Shown piece after piece: positions 23,515 through 32,418 of a DNA stretch of 36,029 nt (its first letter is position 1; the number at the start of each line of letters is the position of its first letter). Made by a program: the position numbers and the translations under genes. The DNA is from Arenimonas sp. (lineage in GTDB: Bacteria > Pseudomonadota > Gammaproteobacteria > Xanthomonadales > Xanthomonadaceae), in the NCBI RefSeq assembly GCF_022842045.1, contig NZ_JALHQI010000031.1:1-36029 (forward strand), in the 5' to 3' direction. Under the pieces are notes generated by a model, which saw nothing but the letters and a program-made list of their open reading frames with translations, ran no database searches and had not been told where the DNA came from.

Positions 23515-24228
23515 ATGCGAGTCAACAAGCACATCAGCGACACCGGCTACTGCTCCCGGCGCGAGGCGGACCGCCTGGTGGCCGAGCGCCGCGTGACGGT
23601 CAACGGGCTGCCCGCCGGCATCGGCACCCAGGTCGAGGAGGGGGACGAAGTACGGATCGACGGCCAGGTCCTGGCCAGGCGCGCCGTGAAGCCGGGCGCG
23701 CGCCGCCATGTCTACATAGCGCTGAACAAGCCGGTCGGCATCACCTGCACCACCGATGCGGCGGTGAAGGGCAACATCGTCGACTTCGTTGGCCACGAGC
23801 AGCGCATCTTCCCCATCGGCCGGCTGGACAAGGATTCCGAGGGGCTGATCCTGCTCACCAGCAATGGCGACATCGTCAACGAGATCCTGCGTGCCGAGAA
23901 CCAAAAGGAGAAGGAGTACCTGGTGGGCGTGAACCAGCCGGTCACCGAGGAATTCCTGCGCGGCATGGCCAAGGGCGTGCGCATCCACGGCGAGATGACC
24001 CTGCCTTGCCGCACGCGCCGGATCGCCAAGTTTGGTTTCTCGATCGTGCTCACCCAGGGCCTGAACCGGCAGATCCGGCTGATGTCGGCCGCCTTCGGCT
24101 ACCGTGTCACCCAGCTGCGCCGCATCCGCATCGCCAACGTCAAGCTGGCCGAACTCAAGCCCGGCCGCTGGCGCAACCTCACTGAAGCTGAACTGCGCGG
24201 CCTGCTGCCGTCGCGCACCGAGTGGTGA
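23515..24228 (+). CDS. rluF: 23S rRNA pseudouridine synthase RluF
   Basis: The 237-residue protein has an S4 RNA-binding domain (1-50, VNKHISDTGYCSRREADRLV) and a canonical RsuA-type catalytic domain with GRLDKDSEGLILLT (catalytic Asp intact) and KEKEYLV (Tyr intact). GLNRQIRLMSAAFGY and LRRIRIANVKL are characteristic of RluF, which modifies U2604 of 23S rRNA in E. coli and can act on tRNA-Tyr. It lacks the long Lys-rich tail of E. coli RluF. It serves as an in-window comparison for the divergent synthase at 10677. Confidence 0.9.
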   Translation: MRVNKHISDTGYCSRREADRLVAERRVTVNGLPAGIGTQVEEGDEVRIDGQVLARRAVKPGARRHVYIALNKPVGITCTTDAAVKGNIVDFVGHEQRIFPIGRLDKDSEGLILLTSNGDIVNEILRAENQKEKEYLVGVNQPVTEEFLRGMAKGVRIHGEMTLPCRTRRIAKFGFSIVLTQGLNRQIRLMSAAFGYRVTQLRRIRIANVKLAELKPGRWRNLTEAELRGLLPSRTEW

Positions 24229-24287
24229 GCGGGCGCGCGTCTGCTACCCTCCGCGCCGTCGCATCCCATCCTGTCCGGAGCCCGAAG

Positions 24288-25115
24288 ATGTCCCTGCGCC
24301 CCCGTCTGCTGGCCCTGCTGCTCTGCATCCCGGGCCTGGCCCTCGCCGTTGACCCGATCCGCCCGCCGCAGCCGCTGAACGCGCCGCCGAAGCAGGCCGT
24401 CGAGACTGCCAGCGGCATGAGCTACATCGTGCTCAAGCCCGCGCCGGATGCCAACCGATTCTTCTCGGGCGAGTGGGTCGAGTACCGCGCCGACGTCTGG
24501 AGTTCGGATGGCGTCACCCGCGCCAGCTCGCGCGAATCCGGCCCGGTGGTGGCCACCGTGCGCCGGCTCGCCGCCGAGCAGCCGGGCCTGGCCCGCGCCA
24601 TCCTGAGCACGCCGGTGGGCGAGTCGCGCCGCTGGTGGATCCAGCCCGAGCGCCTGCTGCCGGGCTACCCGGGCATGCCCAACCTGCTGCACGTGATCGA
24701 CCTGACGGTGCTGGGCGAGAAGAACCCGGTGCAGGTACCCCTCGACGTCGCGGCACCGCCGGCGGACGCGCTGCGCACGGCTTCGGGCCTGGCCTACAAG
24801 GTGCTGGCGCGCGGCGACGGCGGCGCCAAGCCGGGCCCGCGCAGCGAGATCGAGATCCACTACAGCGGCTGGACGACCGACGGCCGCCTGTTCGACAGCT
24901 CGGTGGCGCGCGACCAGCGCGCGCTGTTCCGGCTCGACCAGCTGATCCAGGGCTGGCAGGAAGGGGTGCAGCTGATGTCGCGGGGCGACACGGTGCGCTT
25001 CTGGATCCCGGGCCACCTGGCCTACGACATGCAGCCGCCATCGCCGGGCACGCCGCGCGGCATGCTGGTGTTCGACGTCACGCTGTACGACTTCAGCGAG
25101 CCGACGGCGCCCTGA
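24288..25115 (+). CDS. Periplasmic FKBP-type peptidyl-prolyl isomerase with two FKBP-like domains
   Basis: The 275-residue protein has a signal peptide (1-20, LALA cleavage). Residues about 165-272 are a standard FKBP domain: IEIHYSGWTTDGRLFDSS, LIQGWQEGVQLMSRGDTVRFWIP and MLVFDVTLYDF. Residues about 38-155 have the outline of a second, degenerate FKBP domain (YRADVWSSDGVTRASSR, ...GESRRWWIQPERL, ...NLLHVIDLTVLG) that lacks most active-site residues, so it is likely structural or binds substrate. It would help fold proteins in the periplasm. CCGGAG precedes the ATG, and a TACCCT hexamer at about 24244 could be the -10 box. Confidence 0.88.
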   Translation: MSLRPRLLALLLCIPGLALAVDPIRPPQPLNAPPKQAVETASGMSYIVLKPAPDANRFFSGEWVEYRADVWSSDGVTRASSRESGPVVATVRRLAAEQPGLARAILSTPVGESRRWWIQPERLLPGYPGMPNLLHVIDLTVLGEKNPVQVPLDVAAPPADALRTASGLAYKVLARGDGGAKPGPRSEIEIHYSGWTTDGRLFDSSVARDQRALFRLDQLIQGWQEGVQLMSRGDTVRFWIPGHLAYDMQPPSPGTPRGMLVFDVTLYDFSEPTAP

Positions 25116-25140
25116 AGCCCGGCGCCGCGGCGGCAGGCCG

Positions 25141-25193
25141 CCGGCGCATCGCGCAGCTCGCTGCCGCACCTTCGAACGGCCGGCGCATCGCGC
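25141..25193. repeat. Short direct repeat between convergent genes
   Basis: CCGGCGCATCGCGC occurs at 25141-25154 and again at 25180-25193, in the 81 bases between two convergent stop codons. Each is followed by a similar GCTC. Significance is unknown. Confidence 0.5.
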
Positions 25194-25196
25194 CGC

Positions 25197-26438
25197 TCAG
25201 CGCTGCGCATGGACCCACGCCGCGGCACCGGCGCCGGCGCGGCGACCGGAGGCGAAACAGGCGGTGAGCAAGTAGCCGCCCGTCGGCGCCTCCCAGTCGA
25301 GCATCTCGCCCGCGGCGAACAGGCCTGGATGGCGGCGCAGCATCAGGTGCTCGTCGAGGTCCTCGAGGCGGATGCCGCCGGCACTGCTGATGGCCTCGGC
25401 GATCGGGCGCGGGCGCTGCAGTCGCAGCGGCAGGGCCTTGATCGCCGTCGCCACCCTCGCCGGCGCGTCAAGGCCGTCCTTGCCCAGCACTTCGCGCAGC
25501 AGCGCCGCCTTGACGCCATCGAGCCCGGTGCTGCGGCGCAGGTGCTCGCCCTGGCTGCGTCCCTTGCGCGGGCGCGACAGCTCGGCCTCGAGTCGTTCGC
25601 GCTCGCGCCCGGGCGCGAGATCCATCAGCAGCGTGGCTTCGCCCTGCGCTTGGATGCGATCGCGCAGGGCGGCCGACAGCGCGTACACCAGGCTGCCTTC
25701 GAGGCCGTGTTCGCTGGCCACGCACTCACCCTGGCGCCAGGCGGGAGGCAGGCGCCCGTCGTCGATGGCCAGGCGCACCGGCTTTATCGGCGCACCGGCG
25801 AAGTGCTGCCGGAAGTAGGGCGTCCAGGCCACGTCGAACCCGCAGTTGGCGGGCTTGAGCGGCGCGACGTCCACGCCCGCCGCCGCCAGCGGGCCGGCCC
25901 AGGCGCCATCGGAACCCAGCTGCGGCCAGCTCGCGCCGCCCAGCGCCAGCACGGTGGCGTCGGCGCGGCATTCGCGCGGCCCGTCGGCGGTGGCGAATCG
26001 CAGCACGCCGTCCGCAGACGGGCCGAGCCAGCGATGCGAAACGTGGAAGCGCACGCCCCGTTCGCGCAGTCGCCGCACCCAGCCGCGCAGCAGCGGCGCG
26101 GCCTTGAGGTCGCTGGGGAACACGCGCCCCGAACTGCCGACGAAGGTTTCCACGCCCAGGCCCCGCGCCCACTCGCGCAAGGCGTCGGCATCGAAGTCCG
26201 CCAGCCAGGCGGCGACCGCGTCGCGGCGCTCGCGATAGCGCCCGGCGAACACCGGCAGCGGATCGCTGTGGGTGAGGTTCATCCCGCCCTTGCCGGCGAT
26301 CAGGAATTTGCGCCCGACCGAGCCCTTGGCCTCGAACAGATCCACGGCGCAGCCGGCCGCGCGCGCGGTTTCGGCAGCCATCAAACCGGCAGGGCCGCCG
26401 CCGATGACGGCGACCAAGGGGAGGGCGGGCGTGGACAT
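25197..26438 (-). CDS. HI0933/YhiN-like flavoprotein (TIGR03862 type)
   Basis: The 413-residue protein opens with a dinucleotide-binding fold (VIGGGPAGLMAAE, 11-23). It has KFLIAGKGGMNLTHSDP (about 44-60) and ends with the FAD-contacting LFAAGEMLDWEAPTGGYLLTACFASGRRAG. These are hallmarks of the BaiN/HI0933 family; residues SHRWLG and HFAGAPIKPVRL fit the TIGR03862 subgroup. It is predicted to bind FAD in the cytoplasm; the substrate is unknown. It is divergent from the NUDIX gene, about 106 bases between starts. Confidence 0.87.
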   Translation of the reverse strand: MSTPALPLVAVIGGGPAGLMAAETARAAGCAVDLFEAKGSVGRKFLIAGKGGMNLTHSDPLPVFAGRYRERRDAVAAWLADFDADALREWARGLGVETFVGSSGRVFPSDLKAAPLLRGWVRRLRERGVRFHVSHRWLGPSADGVLRFATADGPRECRADATVLALGGASWPQLGSDGAWAGPLAAAGVDVAPLKPANCGFDVAWTPYFRQHFAGAPIKPVRLAIDDGRLPPAWRQGECVASEHGLEGSLVYALSAALRDRIQAQGEATLLMDLAPGRERERLEAELSRPRKGRSQGEHLRRSTGLDGVKAALLREVLGKDGLDAPARVATAIKALPLRLQRPRPIAEAISSAGGIRLEDLDEHLMLRRHPGLFAAGEMLDWEAPTGGYLLTACFASGRRAGAGAAAWVHAQR

Positions 26439-26544
26439 GCGCGGATTGTCTCACGCCGCCCGCGCGGCGCTGTCGGCGGCTTGCCCGCGCGTGGGTCGAG
26501 GAACGATGCTGTCGTTCCCGAGCGATGTCCCGAACGAGCTGCGC

Positions 26545-27030
26545 ATGCCCTACACCCCGATCGTCGCCACCTTGGGCTACGTGCTGTCGCCGGATCGCCG
26601 CAAGGTGCTGATGGTCCATCGCAACGCGCGGCCCGGCGACCACCACCTCGGCAAGTTCAACGGCCTGGGCGGCAAGCTCGAGGCCGACGAGGACGTGATG
26701 TCGGGCATGCGGCGCGAGATCCGCGAAGAGGCCGGCATCGAGTGCGGGGCCATGACGCTGCGCGGCACCATCAGCTGGCCTGGCTTCGGCAAGCAGGGCG
26801 AGGACTGGCTGGGCTTCCTGTTCGTGGTGGAGGACTGGACCGGCGAGGTGCCGCCCCGGAACGAGGAGGGCGACCTGTCCTGGGTGCCCATCGAGGCGCT
26901 GGCGGAGCTTCCGCTGTGGGAAGGGGACCGCCATTTCCTGCCCCTGGTGTTCGATGGCGACCCCAGGCCGTTCCACGGGGTCATGCCGTACCGGGACGGC
27001 GCGATGCTGTCATGGCGCTATTCGCGCTGA
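26545..27030 (+). CDS. NUDIX hydrolase, 8-oxo-dGTP diphosphatase-like
   Basis: The 161-residue protein has a perfect NUDIX box at 43-65 (G-x5-E-x7-REUxEExGU: GKLEADE...REIREEAGI). KFNGLGGK before the box and the DLSWVPIEAL strand resemble the MTH1/MutT-like sanitising enzymes that hydrolyse oxidised purine nucleotides to monophosphates. An ATG at 26506 with GAGG in front is an alternative start adding 13 residues. I chose 26545 because the NUDIX fold begins there. The product is cytoplasmic. Confidence 0.87.
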   Translation: MPYTPIVATLGYVLSPDRRKVLMVHRNARPGDHHLGKFNGLGGKLEADEDVMSGMRREIREEAGIECGAMTLRGTISWPGFGKQGEDWLGFLFVVEDWTGEVPPRNEEGDLSWVPIEALAELPLWEGDRHFLPLVFDGDPRPFHGVMPYRDGAMLSWRYSR

Positions 27031-27080
27031 AAATCTCCCAACGTGCGGCTAAAAGCAAGATAAAGGCTTGAATCGACCGT

Positions 27081-27108
27081 TTGAAATATCCGTGCCCGCC
27101 CGGATAAC
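27081..27108 (+). promoter_or_regulatory. Candidate sigma-70-like promoter of the DUF2383 gene
   Basis: TTGAAA (27081-27086) and GATAAC (27103-27108) are separated by 16 bases inside an unusually AT-rich stretch. The transcript would have a leader of about 165 bases before the ATG at 27284. A GGAAC at 27125-27129 followed by AT-rich bases may be a stress-sigma element instead. Confidence 0.4.
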
Positions 27109-27283
27109 CAATTTTTCACCTCGTGGAACGTATGATTCACGGGCTGATAACACCCCACGGGCCGTTGCCAGCGTCGTTCGCTTCCCTTCGCGATCGCCTC
27201 GTCCCGGCTTCCGGGACCCTCCGCTGCCTGGTTTGGGCGGCGGGACGACCGCGCTGCCCAACCCTTACGCCAAGGAGCGCCGC

Positions 27284-27727
27284 ATGACCGATACCACGAA
27301 CAACCTTTCCGACCTGATCGAAATCAGCGAAGACGGGACCGCGTTCTACGAGGAAGCGGCGCAAAAGGTCAAAGACAAGAAGCTGAGCACGCTGTTCGCC
27401 CGCATGGCCAAGGCCAAGTCCGACCTGGCGGCCGAACTTTCCGGCGAAGTGAAGCCGGTCGCCGGCAAGAAGAAGCCGGCCAAGCGCACCGAAACCACCC
27501 TGGGCGAGCTGAGCAAGGCCTATGCCGGCCTGCGCAAGCAGTGGCCCGAAGCCGGCGCGGACCGCTACGTCCGCATGGCCGAGGTCGAAGGCCAGCTCCA
27601 GACCACCTTCCAGAAGGTCGTGCTGGACAAGGACCACAGCTTCGTCGTGCGCGTGCTGGCCAAGCAGTACGTCTCCAAGGCCGAGGTCCTGAACAAGGAA
27701 CTCCGCGCCTGCAACCGCAACGCGTAA
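27284..27727 (+). CDS. PA2169-like four-helix-bundle protein (DUF2383)
   Basis: The 147-residue protein is almost wholly helical: helix 1 contains NLSDLIEISEDGTAFYEEAAQKV, helix 2 LSTLFARMAKAKSDLAAEL, then a Lys-rich loop, and two more helices (ETTLGELSKAYAGLRK and DRYVRMAEVEGQLQTTFQKVV). This is the ferritin-like DUF2383 pattern. Members are often induced under stress, but no biochemical function is proven. It lacks a full di-iron motif. AAGGAG is ideally placed before the ATG, and the gene has a long AT-rich leader and a strong hairpin at its end, suggesting a regulated, abundant message. Confidence 0.85.
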   Translation: MTDTTNNLSDLIEISEDGTAFYEEAAQKVKDKKLSTLFARMAKAKSDLAAELSGEVKPVAGKKKPAKRTETTLGELSKAYAGLRKQWPEAGADRYVRMAEVEGQLQTTFQKVVLDKDHSFVVRVLAKQYVSKAEVLNKELRACNRNA

Positions 27728-27763
27728 GCGCGCTGCGCGCCGCGCCAGCGGCGGCTGCAAAAA

Positions 27764-27791
27764 CAAACGCCCGGCGAAAGCCGGGCGTTTG
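27764..27791. terminator. Bidirectional intrinsic terminator
   Basis: A perfect 12-base-pair stem with a GAAA tetraloop lies between the convergent DUF2383 and M3 peptidase genes. On the minus strand it is followed by five Ts (complement of 27759-27763), making it a strong terminator for the peptidase gene. On the plus strand only the TTT inside the stem and CGTT follow, so it is weaker there. Confidence 0.85.
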
Positions 27792-27812
27792 CGTTGGGGC
27801 GGTCGGCCGGAA

Positions 27813-29969
27813 TTACTTGGCCGACGCCGGCGCCACCTCGAGGCCGCGGCGCTTGAGCAGGGGGCCGACCTGCGGGTCGCGGCCGCGGAAGTCGCGGAAC
27901 AGCTGCATGGCATCCACGCTGCCGCCGCGCGAGAGCAGGGTCTTGCGGAAGTGGTCGCCGTTCTCGCGCTTGAGGCCACCGTTCTCCTTGAACCACTCCA
28001 CCGACTCCGCGTCCAGCACCTCGGACCACAGGTAGGCGTAGTAGCCCGCCGAGTAGCCGCCCATGATGTGCGAGAAGTAGGTGCTGCGGTAACGCGGCGG
28101 CACCGGCGCGTAGTCCAGGCCCGCGGCCTTGAGCGCCTGCGCCTCGAAGGCCAGCGTGTCGCTGGGCACTTCGTTGGCCGCCAGCTGGTGCCAGCTCTGG
28201 TCGAGCATCGCCGCCGCCAGGTACTCGGTGGTGGCGTGGCCCTGGCCGAACTGCTCGGTGGCCAGCACCTTGTCCAACAGCGCCTGCGGGATCGGCTCGC
28301 CGGTCTCGTGGTGCCTGGCGTAGTTGGCCAGGATCGAGGGCCAGGTAGCCCACATCTCGTTGACCTGCGACGGGTACTCGACGAAGTCGCGCGGCACCGA
28401 GGTGCCGGCGAACTGCGGGTACTTCACGTTCGAAAACAGGCCGTGCAGCGCATGGCCGAACTCATGGAACATCGTGGTGACCTCGTCGAAGGTCATCAGC
28501 GTCGGCTGGCCCGCGGCCGGCTTGGGGATGTTCTGGTGGTTGGCGACCACCGGCAGCGTGCCGGTCAGGCCGTTCTGCGGCACGTAGGCGTTCATCCACG
28601 CACCGCCGCGCTTGTTCGAGCGAGCGTAGAAGTCGCCCAGGAAAAGGCCCAGCGGCTTGCCGTCGGCCTCGAACACCTCGTACACCACCACGTCCGGGTG
28701 GTAGGTCGGCAGGTCGGTGCGCTTCTTGAACTGCAGGCCGTAGAGCTGGCCGGCGGCGTGGAATACGCCGTTCTCGAGCACCGAGGTCATCTCGAAGTAG
28801 GGGCGCAGCTGCGATTCGTCGAAGTCGTACTTGGCCTGGCGCACCTTCTCGGCATAGAACGCCCAGTCCGCCGCTTCGAGCGCGAAGCCGCCCTTCTCGG
28901 CGTCGATGATCGCCTGCATGTCGGCCGCTTCCTTGCGGGCGTTGGCGACCGCGGCCGGGGCCAGGTCGGACAGCAGCTTGTTCACCGCGCCGACGGTGCC
29001 GGCGGTCTCGTCCTCGAGCACGTAGGTGGCGTGGTTGGCGTAGCCCAGCAGCGCCGCGCGCTCGGCGCGCAGCTTGGCCACGCGGGCGACGATGGCGCGG
29101 TTGTCGAACTCACCGCCGCGGCTGCCGCGGGTCAGCGAGGCGTCCATGATCTTCTTGCGCAGCGCGCGGTTGGTGAGCGAGGACAGCGGCGGCTGGCCCG
29201 AGGTGTTCATCAGCGCGATCAGGTACTGGCCTTCCTTGCCGGCGGCCTTGGCCGCCTCGGCGGCGGCGGTGATGGCGTCGGCGGACAGGCCGTCGAGCTC
29301 CTTCACGTCGGACACCAGCACGCCCGACGCTTGCACTTCCTTGAGCACGTTCTGGCTGAAGGTGGTGGCCAGCGTCGCCAGCTCGGCGTTCATCGCCTTG
29401 AGCTTGGTCTTGTCGGCTTCCGAGAGATTGGCGCCGGCGCGCACGAAATCGGTGTGGTAGCGCTCGAGCAGGCGCAGCGACTCGGCGTCCAGGCCGAGGC
29501 TGGCGCGCTGGTCATGCAGCGACTTCACGCGGGCGAAGAGCTTGCCATCGAGCAGGATGGCGTCCTGGTGCGCGGCCAGCTTCGGCGCCATCTCGGCCTG
29601 CACCTTCTGCATGGCCGGGTTGGTGTTGGCGCCGGCGAGGTTGAAGAAGACGGCCGCGGTGCGGTTGAGCACGCTGCCGGTCTTCTCCATCGCGACGATG
29701 GTGTTCTCGAAGGTGGGCGCGGCGGGGTTGTTGGCAATCGCGTCGACCTCGGCGCGCTGGTCGGCCATGCCCTTCTCGAAGGCCGGCGCGTAGTGCGCGT
29801 CCTGGATCTGGTCGAAGGGCGGCAGCTGGTAGGGCAGGGTGCTGACGGTGAAGAACGGGTTGGCCGATACGGGTTCCGCGGCCTGGGTCGCATGGTCGTC
29901 GGCGAAGGTGGCGCCCGGCACCGCGAGGCTGAGCGCGATGGCGAGGGCGAGGGAGAGCTTCTGGGTCAT
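27813..29969 (-). CDS. Exported M3-family oligopeptidase (Dcp-like)
   Basis: The 718-residue protein has a signal peptide (1-23, ending GATFA) and an M3 metallopeptidase domain filling the rest. The zinc site is FHEFGHALHG (HEFGH at 502-506); further Dcp-like motifs are PLGLFLGDFYAR, RGGAWM and HIMGGYSAGYYAYLWSEV in the C-terminal third. It would cleave short peptides, most like dipeptidyl carboxypeptidase, but in the periplasm. Unexported M3 enzymes are more common, so export is a lineage feature or an adaptation to peptide feeding. The ATG at 29969 was chosen for the signal peptide, with AGGAC just before it. It is divergent from the glutathione peroxidase gene. Confidence 0.93.
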   Translation of the reverse strand: MTQKLSLALAIALSLAVPGATFADDHATQAAEPVSANPFFTVSTLPYQLPPFDQIQDAHYAPAFEKGMADQRAEVDAIANNPAAPTFENTIVAMEKTGSVLNRTAAVFFNLAGANTNPAMQKVQAEMAPKLAAHQDAILLDGKLFARVKSLHDQRASLGLDAESLRLLERYHTDFVRAGANLSEADKTKLKAMNAELATLATTFSQNVLKEVQASGVLVSDVKELDGLSADAITAAAEAAKAAGKEGQYLIALMNTSGQPPLSSLTNRALRKKIMDASLTRGSRGGEFDNRAIVARVAKLRAERAALLGYANHATYVLEDETAGTVGAVNKLLSDLAPAAVANARKEAADMQAIIDAEKGGFALEAADWAFYAEKVRQAKYDFDESQLRPYFEMTSVLENGVFHAAGQLYGLQFKKRTDLPTYHPDVVVYEVFEADGKPLGLFLGDFYARSNKRGGAWMNAYVPQNGLTGTLPVVANHQNIPKPAAGQPTLMTFDEVTTMFHEFGHALHGLFSNVKYPQFAGTSVPRDFVEYPSQVNEMWATWPSILANYARHHETGEPIPQALLDKVLATEQFGQGHATTEYLAAAMLDQSWHQLAANEVPSDTLAFEAQALKAAGLDYAPVPPRYRSTYFSHIMGGYSAGYYAYLWSEVLDAESVEWFKENGGLKRENGDHFRKTLLSRGGSVDAMQLFRDFRGRDPQVGPLLKRRGLEVAPASAK

Positions 29970-30160
29970 GGCACGTCCTTGCAGGGGTCTTGGGAGCAGG
30001 GTTCGGATGAACCCCCGAAGCCTAACGCATGCCGTCGCCCGGCCACGCATGACGAAAGGCAGGGGACGGGCGGCCGTAGCCGCGTTCGTAAAGGTGGCGT
30101 GAAGCGGGCTCCGGCGGCGCGGGGCTTGCGTTACGCTGTTGGCACCCACCGGAGCCCGCC

Positions 30161-30643
30161 ATGACCACCGTCTACGATTTTTCCGCCACCACCCTCGACG
30201 GCAAGGAGCAGTCGCTCGCCGACTTCCGCGGCCAGGCCATGCTGATCGTCAACACGGCCTCGAAGTGCGGCTTCACGCCGCAGTACGCCGGGCTGGAGAA
30301 GCTCTCGCGCGACTACGCCGGCAAGGGCCTGGTGGTGCTGGGCTTCCCCTGCGACCAGTTCGGCCACCAGGAGCCGGGCGACGCCGAGGAAATCAAGAAC
30401 TTCTGCTCGCTCACCTATGACGTGAGCTTCCCGATGTTCGCCAAGATCGAGGTCAATGGCGCCAAGGCGCATCCGCTCTACCAGTGGTTGAAGTCCGAGA
30501 AGTCGGGGCTGCTGGGGCTGGAGGCGATCAAGTGGAACTTCACCAAGTTCCTGGTCGACAAGGACGGCAAGGTGGTCAAGCGCTACGCCCCGACCGACAC
30601 GCCCGAGAAGATCGGCAAGGACATCGCCAAGCTGCTGGGCTGA
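30161..30643 (+). CDS. Glutathione peroxidase (Cys type, BtuE-like)
   Basis: The 160-residue thioredoxin-fold peroxidase has catalytic Cys36 in NTASKCGFTPQY, the GFPCDQFGHQEPG motif (Cys64, Gln70), a probable resolving Cys82 and the KWNFTKFLVD motif. The Cys82 position suggests that thioredoxin rather than glutathione may be the reductant, as in many bacterial members. It reduces hydrogen and lipid peroxides in the cytoplasm. GGAG precedes the ATG, and TTACGCT at about 30131 may hold the -10 box. Confidence 0.93.
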   Translation: MTTVYDFSATTLDGKEQSLADFRGQAMLIVNTASKCGFTPQYAGLEKLSRDYAGKGLVVLGFPCDQFGHQEPGDAEEIKNFCSLTYDVSFPMFAKIEVNGAKAHPLYQWLKSEKSGLLGLEAIKWNFTKFLVDKDGKVVKRYAPTDTPEKIGKDIAKLLG

Positions 30644-30665
30644 GACCGGTTCCGCGCGCGGCGGC

Positions 30666-31427
30666 TCAGCGCCCCGCGCGGCTTGCGCGGATGCGGGCGA
30701 AAACCTCGCCTGCGGCCGGGCTCCACACCACCCAGGCGTGGCCGCCTGGCCGCGCCAGCACCTGGTTGCCGGGCAAGGCGGGGGACAGCACGCCGATGGC
30801 CTTCGCCAGCCGGTCGTCTTCGCCGTAGGCCAGCCAGACGTCCTGGCTGCGGCCGCTGGCCGGCCAGCGCTGCACATTGCGCCAGACCTCGCGCTGGTAG
30901 GTCTTGCGGTCGATGCCGGCCGGCTCCGGGCCCGGTTGCCAGGCGGCGAGTCCGGCCTCGCCGATTTCCCTGAGCAGGCCGCGGTCGCCGAGGTACGGCG
31001 CCAGCAGCACCAGGCCGTCGAGCTCGCCGGGCCGGCTGCGCTCGTAGAGCAGGGTGCCCATGCCGCCCATCGAGGCGCCCGCCAGCCAGACGCCGGCGTA
31101 GCCGCGGGCGCGGGCGGGCGCGATCACCTCGTCGTGCAGGCGCTCGGGCATCCGGCCTTCGTAGTAGTAGGCCATGGTGACTTCGGCCAGCAGCACGTCG
31201 GCCCCGGGCCAGGCGGCCTGGATCGCCGGCGCGATGCCGCTGTCCACCAGGCCCTGCAGGTCGTCGCCGCGGCCGGGCAGCACCACCACCAGCACCTTGT
31301 CGCCGCCGCCAGCCGGCGCGGGCACCAGCTGGGTCGCAATGGTGTCGCGGGTGGCGCCGGGTGACAGGCAGCCGGCCAGCAACAGGGCAAGCAGCGCGAG
31401 CAGGGTGGCGCGAAGGGTCGGGCGCAT
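30666..31427 (-). CDS. Alpha/beta-hydrolase lipoprotein
   Basis: The 253-residue protein starts with a lipoprotein signal (lipobox LAGC, lipidated Cys20). The hydrolase fold shows the nucleophile Ser119 in GASMGG, an acid at Asp204 or Asp205 (YGEDDRLA) and His230 (GGHAW). The oxyanion side is LPGRGDD (50-56). It should be an esterase-like enzyme tethered to a membrane in the periplasm; substrate unknown. There are two ATGs; the second (31427) is used because GGAG inside the first codons serves it well. It converges on the glutathione peroxidase gene. Confidence 0.82.
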   Translation of the reverse strand: MRPTLRATLLALLALLLAGCLSPGATRDTIATQLVPAPAGGGDKVLVVVLPGRGDDLQGLVDSGIAPAIQAAWPGADVLLAEVTMAYYYEGRMPERLHDEVIAPARARGYAGVWLAGASMGGMGTLLYERSRPGELDGLVLLAPYLGDRGLLREIGEAGLAAWQPGPEPAGIDRKTYQREVWRNVQRWPASGRSQDVWLAYGEDDRLAKAIGVLSPALPGNQVLARPGGHAWVVWSPAAGEVFARIRASRAGR

Positions 31428-31487
31428 CGGCGTCTCCATCGGGATGACCCGAGCATAGGCGAGGGCGCGCGGGCCCCGCCAGCCGGC

Positions 31488-32264
31488 TTACTTCTCGACG
31501 AAGGCGCGCTCGAATACGTACTCGCCGGGCGTGCCGATGCGCGGCGCGACGCTGAAGCCGCGGGCGTCGAGCAGGGCGCGGAAGTCGGCCAGCATCTGCG
31601 GGCTGCCGCAGATCATGGCGCGGTCGCGGGCGGCGTCGAGCGGTTCCAGGCCGAGGTCGGCCTGCAGGCGGCCGCTTTCCATCAGGGTGGTCAGCCGGCC
31701 GGAATGCCGGAACGGCTCGCGGCTCACGGCCGGGTAGTACAGCAGCTGGCGACCGATGATCTCGCCCAGGTGCTCGTGCCGGGGCAGTTCATTGACGATG
31801 TAGTCGTGGTAGGCCAGGTCCTCGACGCCGCGGACGCCGTGGGTAAGGATCACCTTGTCGAAGCGCTCGTAGGTCTCGGGGTCCTTCACCACGCCCAGGA
31901 AGGGCGCCAGGCCCGTGCCGGTCGCCAGCAGGTAAAGATTGCGCCCCGGGTGCAGGTCGCTGATCAGCAGGGTGCCGGTGGGCTTGCGGCTTACCAGCAC
32001 GTCGTCGCCGGGCTGGAGGTGCTGCAGCCGGGAGGTCAGGGCGCCGTCGGGCACCTTGATGCTGAAGAACTCCAGGTGCTCCTCCCAGTTGGCGCTGGCG
32101 ATGGAGTAGGCGCGCATCAGGGGCCGGCCGGCCACCTCCAGCCCGATCATCACGAACTGGCCGTTCTCGAACCGCAGCCCGTCGTCCCGGGTGGTGGTGA
32201 AGCTGAAGTAGGCGTCGTTCCAGTGCCGTACGGTGAGCACGCGCTCGGTGGCGAAGGCGGACAT
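31488..32264 (-). CDS. fpr: Ferredoxin-NADP+ reductase
   Basis: The 258-residue protein has the FAD domain motif RAYSIAS (about 51-57), GTLL and [17 protein letters not shown] (NADP domain glycine motif), CGSPQML and a C-terminal [11 protein letters not shown] ending, like bacterial subclass I FPR enzymes of about the same length. It moves electrons between NADPH and ferredoxin or flavodoxin, with roles in iron-sulfur repair and oxidative stress. The start is ATG 32264. It is divergent from the cold-shock gene, 154 bases between starts. Confidence 0.93.
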   Translation of the reverse strand: MSAFATERVLTVRHWNDAYFSFTTTRDDGLRFENGQFVMIGLEVAGRPLMRAYSIASANWEEHLEFFSIKVPDGALTSRLQHLQPGDDVLVSRKPTGTLLISDLHPGRNLYLLATGTGLAPFLGVVKDPETYERFDKVILTHGVRGVEDLAYHDYIVNELPRHEHLGEIIGRQLLYYPAVSREPFRHSGRLTTLMESGRLQADLGLEPLDAARDRAMICGSPQMLADFRALLDARGFSVAPRIGTPGEYVFERAFVEK

Positions 32265-32365
32265 GCAGGGGGCTCGGCGGGGCGGGGGTGGCCAAAAGGA
32301 CCGCCGATTGTACGCCAATAGCTTTCCGGCCCATAAGCGAGTAGGGTGGGACCACTGCGGTTGCC

Positions 32366-32390
32366 GGTATCACGGTAAATCGTGGTTACC
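32366..32390 (+). promoter_or_regulatory. Possible leader hairpin of the cold-shock gene
   Basis: GGTATCACG (32366-32374) can pair with CGTGGTTACC (32381-32390) with one bulge and a six-base loop, 28 bases before the start codon. Cold-shock leaders are often thermosensitive RNA structures. It could instead be an operator. Confidence 0.3.
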
Positions 32391-32418
32391 CAACAACTGT
32401 TATTTAAGGATTAGAGAT

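Noticed and set aside
25209..27071. A 620-codon plus-strand open frame
   Set aside because: It is antisense to the flavoprotein gene and out of frame with the NUDIX gene; no recognisable domain.
27789..30164. A 791-codon open frame on the plus strand
   Set aside because: It is antisense to the M3 peptidase gene, which has a signal peptide and zinc motif; the plus-strand translation is repetitive Val/Gly/His/Arg typical of GC-rich shadows.
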